A stretch of DNA of 11,714 nt, from NCBI GenBank assembly GCA_022865545.1, contig JALHTA010000426.1:1-11714 (forward strand), written 5' to 3'. The notes beneath the pieces are model-generated. The model made no database searches, was not told where the DNA came from, and worked only from the letters and a program-made list of their open reading frames with translations. Position 1 is the first letter of the stretch; the number at the start of each line of letters is the position of its first letter. The stretch is from Actinomycetota bacterium. Lineage in GTDB: Bacteria > Actinomycetota > Humimicrobiia > Humimicrobiales > Humimicrobiaceae. The position numbers and the translations under genes were made by a program. Shown one piece after another: positions 1 through 6,475 of the stretch.

Positions 1-12
1 AGGGATATCATT

Positions 13-993
13 TTAGAACAGTAGATCGGTTATCATATCCATATTGTCTGCAAAACGGTAACCTTTCATATTCTCATCTATTTCCCTCTCATGCTTTTGA
101 AGTTTATCTGCCATCTCCTTGTATTTCCATACGAGCTTTATACCCAGTGCAAGTGATTTTTTCCTGTCATCCCGCGGTGCGATTATATCTATGGCTGACC
201 AGCCTTTAAAATCTGTTTTATTTAAATAATAGAAAAACTCCAGCAGCTCCCAGAAATTTATGGTCCCGAATATCATATCAGGGTCTGCATCCTTATAATT
301 TTCATTAAGGTGTATTTGATATAATCTGTCATGAACATCAAGAAGTGCAACTGATTCTGCAAGGTTCTCTCCAGCCATAAGGGCGTGGCCCACATCAATT
401 GCTGCACCCAGGTTTGGAGCCCCTACATCATTTATAAGCGCCATTGCCTTTCCCGTATCTCTGATATACTGCTTCTGTCTGGGATCCTTTGATTTTGCTT
501 CAAGAGCAATTTTTACTGTTGGGTCGTAGGCACATATTTCCCTTACAGTCTCTACCATTGTTTTCCAACCATCATAATAATTAGCCTGGAAAGGATAATC
601 AAGACCATCATGGGCCGGCCAAAGAAGTACACTATCTGCTTTTATAGCTTTTGCATAATCTATGGATTCTTTGAATAACTTAACTACATCTTTTCTTATA
701 TTTACTTCATTAGTAGAAAAAGCTCTATTTTTCCATTTCCTATTACTCCAACACTCTACTGCAAGATTTGATACCTTAAGTCCGAAATTATCCAATTTTG
801 CCACAAGTTTATCGGGATCCCCTGGTAGAGGAGCTACTGGATAAAACACAAATAGTCCGGTAAGTCCTTCGATCTTTGACATTATTTCCAGCTGCTGGTC
901 AGTAGTCATATCTTCAAAATATCCTCCAGGCACATACCTTTCCCCATAAGTTCCAAGACACCAGAGATGCGCATCAACATTTAATTTCATCAT
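13..993 (-). CDS. Xylose-isomerase-like TIM-barrel protein (sugar isomerase/epimerase family)
   Basis: This 326-residue protein resembles the AP-endonuclease-2 / xylose isomerase-like TIM-barrel superfamily, which holds sugar isomerases and epimerases that bind a divalent metal in the barrel. Candidate metal and catalytic residues lie on the expected strands: E165 (ALEAKSKDPR), D200 and H203 (AAIDVGHAL), H228 (QIHLNENY) and D269 (SAIDI). The stretch from about residue 160 to 275 reads like proteins annotated as L-rhamnose/xylose isomerase-like. The cytoplasm is the likely location, since there is no signal peptide. Two ATGs lie in tandem (993 and 990) behind AAAGGAG; the second has the better spacing, so the true start may be 3 nt downstream. 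It is the last gene seen, 22 nt after a corrinoid protein gene, so it is probably co-transcribed. I infer that it acts on the demethylated, sugar-like product. The exact substrate and reaction cannot be read from sequence. Confidence 0.85.
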   Translation of the reverse strand: MMKLNVDAHLWCLGTYGERYVPGGYFEDMTTDQQLEIMSKIEGLTGLFVFYPVAPLPGDPDKLVAKLDNFGLKVSNLAVECWSNRKWKNRAFSTNEVNIRKDVVKLFKESIDYAKAIKADSVLLWPAHDGLDYPFQANYYDGWKTMVETVREICAYDPTVKIALEAKSKDPRQKQYIRDTGKAMALINDVGAPNLGAAIDVGHALMAGENLAESVALLDVHDRLYQIHLNENYKDADPDMIFGTINFWELLEFFYYLNKTDFKGWSAIDIIAPRDDRKKSLALGIKLVWKYKEMADKLQKHEREIDENMKGYRFADNMDMITDLLF

Positions 994-1015
994 ATGCTCC
1001 TTTCAAATATTTCAA

Positions 1016-1654
1016 TTAATTTTCTACAACTTTTAAAAATTCCTTTGCAGCCCCGGATGCATCATCAGCATATATCTCTATGCCATATCTGTCGGCAAAG
1101 TCTCTTGTAACAGGAGCACCTCCTACCGCTAGCACTACTTTATCCCTAACACCTGCATCTTCTAATGCCTTTATATGCTCTGGTATATTTCCAAGTGTTG
1201 TGGTTAAAAGTCCTGAGAAAGCTACTATCTGAGGTTTATACTCTTTTACTGCATCTACAAATTTAATAGGGTCTACATCGATTCCAAGATCCACTATCTT
1301 AAAGCCCTGTCCCTCAGCCATTGTTATTACAAGGTTCTTACCAATATCATGGAGATCACCTTTTACCGTACCTATTACAACTGTCCCCTTCTCAAGCATT
1401 GCCTCCTTTCCTTTAAGCAGGGGTTTTATTTCTTCCATGGCGGTCTGCATTGCTTTTGCAGCCAGAAGCATATCAGGCATATAGAGTTCCCCTGAGCCAA
1501 ATTTGTCCCCTACTTCTATCATTGCAGCAGAAAGAGATTTATTAACAATGTCATGTGGGGCTGTACCGCCATCTATTGCTTCTTTTACAAGAGCTTTGAT
1601 GCCTTTATAATTTCCTGTAGCTGTTGCCTGATAAATATCATCAAGTATAGCCAT
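1016..1654 (-). CDS. Corrinoid (B12-binding) methyl-carrier protein, MtbC/MttC-type, copy 1
   Basis: A 212-residue cytoplasmic corrinoid protein that carries a methyl group on cobalt between two methyltransferases. Residues 1-85 form the helical cap domain, with the typical VGDKFGSGELYMPD stretch at 48-61. Residues 90-212 form the Rossmann-like B12 domain. The cobalt-ligand signature DxHxxG is intact (D100, H102, G105), and so are the SGLLTTT loop (147-153) and the VGG loop (177-179) that cradle the corrinoid tail. The length is normal for MtbC/MtmC/MttC-type proteins. ATG 1654 follows AAGGAGG at good spacing. It lies 45 nt after the second URO-D-like gene and 22 nt before the TIM-barrel gene, which suggests that the neighbouring URO-D protein is its partner. 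It is clearly related to, but not a recent copy of, the other corrinoid protein in this window. The function as carrier is secure; the methyl donor is unknown. Confidence 0.93.
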   Translation of the reverse strand: MAILDDIYQATATGNYKGIKALVKEAIDGGTAPHDIVNKSLSAAMIEVGDKFGSGELYMPDMLLAAKAMQTAMEEIKPLLKGKEAMLEKGTVVIGTVKGDLHDIGKNLVITMAEGQGFKIVDLGIDVDPIKFVDAVKEYKPQIVAFSGLLTTTLGNIPEHIKALEDAGVRDKVVLAVGGAPVTRDFADRYGIEIYADDASGAAKEFLKVVEN

Positions 1655-1699
1655 ATTTTCCTCCTTTTAACTAATATTAAATAATTTCTAACTTATTTA

Positions 1700-2803
1700 T
1701 TAATATTTCCCATATTTGTGAATGGCATTTAGATAAGCAATAACATTTTCATGGGGTATATAGTTTACTACCGAATGAGATACAGTAGCTACATAGCCGT
1801 AGCCCGGTTTTAGTGTATCCATATGTTTTTTAACATCTGCGTCCACATCTTCAGGAGTGCCTTTTGAAAGCGGAAACTCTATATCTACATTTCCCGAAAG
1901 GCACAATCTGTCTCCGTAACGCTTCTTATAGTCGGCATAATCTATTCCATATGGATCCATGGGATTAAGGCAGTCAAGTCCCATCTCTATAAGGTCCTCC
2001 ACTATATCGTCGATCTTGCCATCTGAGTGAAACATAACAGGTATGCCTGCATTTACTGCAGGTTCCATTATCCTTGCCATCCTGGGTACCCACATCTCCT
2101 TCATCAGTTTTGGCGGGATAAAGAGTCCTGTCTTAAATGCAATATCATCTGCGGGCCAGATAAAGTCTGCACCGCCGTCTACAAGTGCCTGGGTTGTCTT
2201 TACAAAGTGGACCGTTGATTCTTCAAGCATCTCTTCAATCAGGTCCCTGTCTTCATATACCATCATCATAAAGTCATTCATACCTACTACAAATTCATAA
2301 AGAGTCTGGGAAATACAGCCATATAGCCCTGAAACACCTATCTTTGAATTCCTTTTAGCTATTGCGTCCTTATATTCTTTTAAGTATTTTTTTAAGTTTG
2401 CTATCTGGCCATCTGAGTCCAGTATGAGTTCCTCATAGTCAGCTCTTGTCTTTACATCTCTTTTGTAAGCAGGCACAAGGTTGCCTTCTTCATCTTTTCT
2501 ACGGTATGGTGTCCAAAGTCCTGCATCAAAAACCAGTGCATCCTGTCCTACCATCTCGCATAGGTCAAGATACTCTTCCGGATACATGGGCCTTCCCTGT
2601 TCAGCATCGGCGCCTTTGGCAGGATCTCCCCCGTAAGAGAGGGTATTACCTGCAAATTTACCTAAAAATTTTTCTACATGCTGATCCTCATAAAGGACTT
2701 CAAAATTTGGCACCCTGTCAACAGCTTGCCTCTTAAAAGTTGCAAGTAGCCTACCGACATCGGGCTCACCGGTGTATGGATCCAGTGTCTTTGAATTTAC
2801 CAT
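1700..2803 (-). CDS. Uroporphyrinogen-decarboxylase-fold (URO-D/COG0407-like) methyltransferase, set 2
   Basis: A 367-residue member of the URO-D superfamily. In corrinoid operons this fold is used by MtaA/MtbA (methylcorrinoid:CoM), CmuA and some O-demethylases rather than for haem synthesis. Visible landmarks are WPADD (216-220), the FIPP turn, HSDG (259-262), PMDPYGID, LCLSGNVD (300-307) and the C-terminal VSHSVVNYIPHENV. MtaA/MtbA bind zinc with HxC plus a downstream Cys. Here the position reads H259-S-D261, so the first Cys is absent, which suggests different zinc chemistry or a substrate-side methyltransferase. The longest open frame begins at TTG 2806, but AAAGGAGG lies only 2 nt from it and 5 nt from ATG 2803, so I use ATG 2803. 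It heads the second methyl-transfer set and is followed by a corrinoid protein after 45 nt. A general methyltransferase role is inferred from family and context. Confidence 0.88.
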   Translation of the reverse strand: MVNSKTLDPYTGEPDVGRLLATFKRQAVDRVPNFEVLYEDQHVEKFLGKFAGNTLSYGGDPAKGADAEQGRPMYPEEYLDLCEMVGQDALVFDAGLWTPYRRKDEEGNLVPAYKRDVKTRADYEELILDSDGQIANLKKYLKEYKDAIAKRNSKIGVSGLYGCISQTLYEFVVGMNDFMMMVYEDRDLIEEMLEESTVHFVKTTQALVDGGADFIWPADDIAFKTGLFIPPKLMKEMWVPRMARIMEPAVNAGIPVMFHSDGKIDDIVEDLIEMGLDCLNPMDPYGIDYADYKKRYGDRLCLSGNVDIEFPLSKGTPEDVDADVKKHMDTLKPGYGYVATVSHSVVNYIPHENVIAYLNAIHKYGKY

Positions 2804-2828
2804 CAAAACCTCCTTTTAATATTTTAAT

Positions 2829-2844
2829 ATGCAATTAATTGCAT
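2829..2844. repeat. Perfect 16-bp palindrome in the AT-rich gap before the second URO-D gene
   Basis: The 117-nt gap 2804-2920 is extremely AT-rich. It holds the perfect palindrome ATGCAATTAATTGCAT (2829-2844), overlapped by a second one, TGCATTAATGCA (2840-2851). Both lie about 26-48 nt upstream of ATG 2803. A TATAAT hexamer occurs upstream on the minus strand, but no convincing -35 box goes with it. The pair could be a protein-binding site or an internal regulatory point splitting the two methyltransferase sets. In such AT-rich DNA chance palindromes are common, so the function is unproven. Confidence 0.4.
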
Positions 2845-2920
2845 TAATGCATTTATATGAATATATTATATAATTATAGGCAATATATTAATATCATTTT
2901 ATTATATTAATACTATCTAT

Positions 2921-4372
2921 CTATATAATAAGCCCCTCCTTCTTATAATATTCCGTTGCTTCATTAAGAATTCTTTGAACATCCTTTTCCTGCTCATCTG
3001 TTAGCGGATCAGGTTTGTGGGTTGCCAGGATCTCTTCCATCCTTTCCTTGGCAAGTTCGATTACTGTCTTCTTCCCGGTATTTTCCCATTCCTGATATGT
3101 TGTTTTGTCATATACTTTTGGCATATAATCCTCAGTCTGCCAGAGTGTCCTTGTCTGTTTGGTACCCAGGAAGGTCCCCCCGATCCCGACCTGCCTTATA
3201 ATATCAAGCCCGATCAGGTCATCTGTTATATCGAAGTTCTCAATTATCCTTCCTATCGTCTTTGCTACATCATCATCGATGACTGCAAGTATTGGATTGT
3301 ATGCAAGCTCGCCGGTGATCCCACCATGAAGGACTATCAAATTAGCTCCTGAGAGAGCCGAACACATGGCTAAGGGAAGTTTTTCAGCTGCTGTCTGGTA
3401 ATCTATCATCTTGGAATTTGCAAATGCTGATCCTGTATTATTGATAGGGATCTTATAGAGATCATGCCATATCTGATTATATGCCATCTGGTGAAGTGCT
3501 ATAGCTGATGTTCCAAAATTTAAGTCCCCGGTTTGCATATTCATCCCGGATACAAAATTATTGGCGATGACTCCACTGCCCGGTCTTATGCATTGGAGCA
3601 GGACGATTATTGCCAAAAGCTCTGCATTATGGCTAACAGTTGCCCCGGCAATGGTTATAGGATGGGATGCACCCATCAGTGAACCGGATGCAATATATAT
3701 CGGAAAGCCTGCTTCAAGATAATAAAATGCTGCATTACATGCATCTTCTGCAAGGGAAAGTGGTGCAGCACCTTCAACACATCCCATAAGCTGCGCGCCT
3801 ACAGCCTGGGCAATTTGTGTCTCCCAGATAAAGCTATCCGTAGGTTGTGCCCCTCTTGAAGGTTTAGTAGAATACCTCATCCTCTGGGCGCAGCTAGTGG
3901 GGCAGGACATTACAGGAGGTACTCCTCCTATTTCAAAATAAGGCGTATATGATGGAAAGCAGTGTACAGAATCAAGGGCGTCAGAGACTATTACTGCTTC
4001 ATTATTTTGCTCAAGTGTTGGCATTGAGACTTTTCCTGTATCCACATCTGCATATCTCGCTCCGGCAGAGTTCATAAAATATACTGTATTGCCTCCAAGC
4101 CTTATGCTTTTTTCTGGATCCCTTGCCCTTACCATAAAACTGGATGGAGTCTTCCTTATGGCCCATTCGACAATATCAGGAGGAATTTTTGCTACTTTTG
4201 TATCATAATCAACATTACAGCCTCTTTTCTCCAATACTCTTAAGGCCTTATCTGAATCATATTTAAAACCTATCTCATCAAGCACCTGAAGGGTCGAGCT
4301 GTGAAGCTGTTCCACCTGGCTCTCGGTCAATATTCTTATGGGCTCAAAGTTTCGTTTAAATCCTTTTTGCAT
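2921..4372 (-). CDS. MttB-superfamily corrinoid methyltransferase without pyrrolysine
   Basis: A 483-residue cytoplasmic protein of the trimethylamine methyltransferase (MttB, COG5598) superfamily, which transfers a methyl group from a substrate to a corrinoid protein. Family landmarks are the N-terminal LTESQVEQLHSSTLQVLDEIG, the central NSKMIDYQTAAEK (319-331) followed by a SALSGANLIV helix, and the C-terminal GGTFLGTKQTRTLW (398-411) with YxxWxxxG. Classical trimethylamine MttB has an in-frame amber codon read as pyrrolysine. Here the frame is open throughout, so this belongs to the non-pyrrolysine branch; characterised members use quaternary amines such as glycine betaine, proline betaine or carnitine. 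The frame opens at GTG 4381, but that codon sits inside the ribosome binding site AAAGGTGAT, so ATG 4372 is the likely start. It lies 48 nt after a corrinoid protein gene, its probable partner. The substrate cannot be told from sequence. Confidence 0.93.
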   Translation of the reverse strand: MQKGFKRNFEPIRILTESQVEQLHSSTLQVLDEIGFKYDSDKALRVLEKRGCNVDYDTKVAKIPPDIVEWAIRKTPSSFMVRARDPEKSIRLGGNTVYFMNSAGARYADVDTGKVSMPTLEQNNEAVIVSDALDSVHCFPSYTPYFEIGGVPPVMSCPTSCAQRMRYSTKPSRGAQPTDSFIWETQIAQAVGAQLMGCVEGAAPLSLAEDACNAAFYYLEAGFPIYIASGSLMGASHPITIAGATVSHNAELLAIIVLLQCIRPGSGVIANNFVSGMNMQTGDLNFGTSAIALHQMAYNQIWHDLYKIPINNTGSAFANSKMIDYQTAAEKLPLAMCSALSGANLIVLHGGITGELAYNPILAVIDDDVAKTIGRIIENFDITDDLIGLDIIRQVGIGGTFLGTKQTRTLWQTEDYMPKVYDKTTYQEWENTGKKTVIELAKERMEEILATHKPDPLTDEQEKDVQRILNEATEYYKKEGLII

Positions 4373-4420
4373 ATATATCACCTTTCATTTTTTAAAAATT
4401 ATTTCAAATATGAGATCAAG

Positions 4421-5065
4421 TTATTTTAGACCAAGGAATCTTTTTACCATCTTTACTCCTTCAGGAGCTGTTGCGCCATAGCCATCGGCACCGATCAAAT
4501 CAGCAAATTCCTGATTAATGGGGCTGCCCCCGACTATTATTTTTACCTTATCTCTTAGTCCTGCTTTGATAAGACCCTCTATTACATTTTTTTGTTCAGC
4601 TGAGGTGGTTGTAAGAAGCGCCGACATAGCCAGTATGTCCGGGCTCTCTTCCCTTACAGCCTTTAGGAAGTCTTCTGACTTTACATTTATTCCAAGGTCT
4701 ATAACTTCAAAGCCAGCAGCATATAGTAAAGTGGATACCATATCCTTTCCAATATTATGAATATCGCCAAATACAGTACCTAATACGACTTTACCCAGAC
4801 TTTTAGCTTTTTCTCCTCTTTTTTCGATCTCGGTGTTTATTATAGGAAATGCTTTTTTTAAAACTTCAGAGGCACACACGAGGTCGGGCAGGAATAGTTC
4901 ACCTGTGCCGAATTTATCTCCGACTATCTGTATGCCTTCTGTCAGGGCATTAGCGGCTTCAATAGGATCCACGCCGCTCTCGATTGCTTCTTTTGCAGTT
5001 TGTTCTGCATTATCAATATTAAAATCAAGTACCATATTTTTTAACTTATCCAGTATTCCCTGCAT
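4421..5065 (-). CDS. Corrinoid (B12-binding) methyl-carrier protein, MtbC/MttC-type, copy 2
   Basis: A 214-residue corrinoid carrier. The helical cap domain covers about residues 1-88, with VGDKFGTGELFLPD at 48-61. The B12-binding domain covers about 91-214. All corrinoid-binding elements are present: D101, H103 and G106 of DxHxxG, SALLTTT (148-154) and VGG (178-180). H103 should be the lower axial cobalt ligand. The gene sits between a URO-D-like gene (24 nt upstream) and the MttB homologue (48 nt downstream), so it is the likely methyl acceptor of the MttB-type enzyme, the URO-D-type enzyme, or both. The ribosome binding site before ATG 5065 is AGAAGGGA, weaker than those of most neighbours. 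It differs from copy 1 throughout, including the cap helices, which fits a separate partner specificity. Confidence 0.93.
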   Translation of the reverse strand: MQGILDKLKNMVLDFNIDNAEQTAKEAIESGVDPIEAANALTEGIQIVGDKFGTGELFLPDLVCASEVLKKAFPIINTEIEKRGEKAKSLGKVVLGTVFGDIHNIGKDMVSTLLYAAGFEVIDLGINVKSEDFLKAVREESPDILAMSALLTTTSAEQKNVIEGLIKAGLRDKVKIIVGGSPINQEFADLIGADGYGATAPEGVKMVKRFLGLK

Positions 5066-5089
5066 ATTTGTCCCTTCTTATATTGTATT

Positions 5090-6355
5090 TTAAAGTTCAC
5101 CCAGATTATCTATGAGGTGATTTAACTTATCCCGGTAATACCTGAAATCTTCCCAGCTTACATCCGGCGGTATGAGATGATCGCCATGCGGTATGTATCC
5201 TCCTGTTTTTAATAGTTCCGCTATCGGCTCAAGAAATCTATCGATCTCGTCTTTCCCATGGACCAGTCTTGATTTAGGAACACCTCCAAGTATCTGGAGG
5301 TCTGGATATTTTTTCCTTGCAGCAAGCACATCCATACCCGCACTTGCCTCCATGGGATAAAGTCCTGTTATTCCTGCCTCCATGAAAAGAGGGATAAGTT
5401 CATTACAATCTCCATCTGTATCAAGCAGTATTATGTCAACTCCCTTTGACTTTAAAAAGGAAGTCAACCTTTTATAGTAAGGCGTCATAAACTCGGCAAA
5501 TATTTGTGGCGAGATCATTGATGAAGTACCGGTAGACATATCTTCCCAAATGTGAACAGCATCGATATCCGTATGTGCCATGACCTCTTCCCAGATAGCT
5601 ATCCAGAGCTCAGTAAATGTCTGCAGCATGTCTTTTATCAGGTCAGGTTTATCATAATAATAATAGAATAGATTTTCATATCCCAGCAGGTGGGAAAGCG
5701 TACCGAAAATACCAACGGGATAACCTCCCAGTACAAGTGGAAAATCGCGGTCCTTATAAATTTTTAGCAAGCTGTCCCAGTTGTCAGGAAACCTCTGGCT
5801 GATACTATCCGTGCTCAATCTTTCTTCCTTTATCCTGTTCCAGTCTTCCCAGCCGGTAATCGGCCATTTCATGGATGTCGGTATAGTTGCTTCTTCCTTT
5901 AGAAATATTCTTTCAACACCGTCTAGGTCCACATAAGTCAAGGTCTTATCATCTTCACCGATTATTTTTATCTCAAACTTTGGATAGAAAAGTTGTTCAA
6001 CCTTCACAAGGATCTGGGAGCGGTCAAAGCCAAAGTAACCGGTCACATCATTGTCTATGGGAAACCCCTGGTTGGGCCAGTAAGTGGCACCTCCCCAGAT
6101 ACCTATGCCATTTGGAAGTCCGATTTTTGCATCTTTGATACTACCTTTCTTGACCCAATCATATGTCCAGGCTGTAGTATAGATCGTTGCTGATAGCGTA
6201 GTTATCTTTCGGGGTATGACCGGGTATCTTCTTTCAGGTAATCCCTGACTGTACCAGTTTTTTATCGTAGAACCCCAATAACCGAATTCCCACTTGACTG
6301 TGGGTATGTCCCGATTAAATCTCATTATTTCACAAAATCGTTCCCTGGTATTCAT
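5090..6355 (-). CDS. Divergent uroporphyrinogen-decarboxylase-fold protein, set 1
   Basis: A 421-residue URO-D-superfamily protein, longer than MtaA/MtbA (about 340) and than the other URO-D protein here. The N-terminus MNTRERFCEIMRF is typical of the family. Later landmarks are GGYPVGIFGTLSHLLGYENL (about 210-229), HIWEDMS (268-274), LLDTDGD (310-316), YPMEASAGMD (333-342), LGGVPK and HGDHLIPPDVSWEDFRYY near the C-terminus. The usual zinc-site HxC of methylcobamide:CoM methyltransferases is replaced by D312-T-D314, so the metal site is absent or altered. It is therefore unlikely to be a true MtaA/MtbA or a haem-pathway decarboxylase. Its place, directly after the importer and 24 nt before a corrinoid protein gene, suggests a substrate:corrinoid methyltransferase or an O-demethylase. 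ATG 6355 lacks a strong ribosome binding site and follows a 17-bp hairpin by 13 nt, so its translation may be controlled. Confidence 0.85.
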   Translation of the reverse strand: MNTRERFCEIMRFNRDIPTVKWEFGYWGSTIKNWYSQGLPERRYPVIPRKITTLSATIYTTAWTYDWVKKGSIKDAKIGLPNGIGIWGGATYWPNQGFPIDNDVTGYFGFDRSQILVKVEQLFYPKFEIKIIGEDDKTLTYVDLDGVERIFLKEEATIPTSMKWPITGWEDWNRIKEERLSTDSISQRFPDNWDSLLKIYKDRDFPLVLGGYPVGIFGTLSHLLGYENLFYYYYDKPDLIKDMLQTFTELWIAIWEEVMAHTDIDAVHIWEDMSTGTSSMISPQIFAEFMTPYYKRLTSFLKSKGVDIILLDTDGDCNELIPLFMEAGITGLYPMEASAGMDVLAARKKYPDLQILGGVPKSRLVHGKDEIDRFLEPIAELLKTGGYIPHGDHLIPPDVSWEDFRYYRDKLNHLIDNLGEL

Positions 6356-6368
6356 AAGACTTTACCCG

Positions 6369-6432
6369 GGGTTTAATACCTTATATTCATAAAACAAGAT
6401 TATGACCCTCCCAGGTATAAGGTATTAAACCC
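6369..6432 (-). repeat. Perfect 17-bp inverted repeat (hairpin) between importer and methyltransferase genes
   Basis: The arms GGGTTTAATACCTTATA (6369-6385) and TATAAGGTATTAAACCC (6416-6432) pair perfectly across a 30-nt loop. The repeat lies in the 120-nt gap 6356-6475, 43 nt past the permease stop and 13 nt before the URO-D start. No T-run follows it on the transcribed strand, so it is not a standard terminator. An mRNA-stability hairpin, a processing site or a dyad protein site are all possible. I see no convincing promoter in this gap. Confidence 0.75.
6396..6411 (-). promoter_or_regulatory. Loop motif shared with the operon leader
   Basis: The minus-strand sequence GGAGGGTCATAATCTT lies in the loop of the 17-bp hairpin. 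It matches 15 of 16 bases of GGAGGGTCAAAATCTT at 11437-11452 in the operon leader, in the same orientation. The GGAGGG part resembles a ribosome binding site but no ATG follows. A TTG at 6397 would open a 12-codon frame ending at 6362, just before the URO-D gene. Function unknown. Confidence 0.3.
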
Positions 6433-6475
6433 TTACAGACCCCCCTCAAAAAAAATGACAATTTTATAAAATCTC

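Noticed and set aside
2921..2923. The MttB homologue ends in TAG, the codon read as pyrrolysine in classical MttB.
   Set aside because: The TAG is at the normal C-terminal position, and readthrough would add only nine residues before TGA. No internal amber codon exists, so this is an ordinary stop.
5090..6355. True uroporphyrinogen decarboxylase of haem synthesis.
   Set aside because: Operon context is corrinoid methyl transfer, no other tetrapyrrole genes are present, and the sequence departs from HemE in length and motifs.
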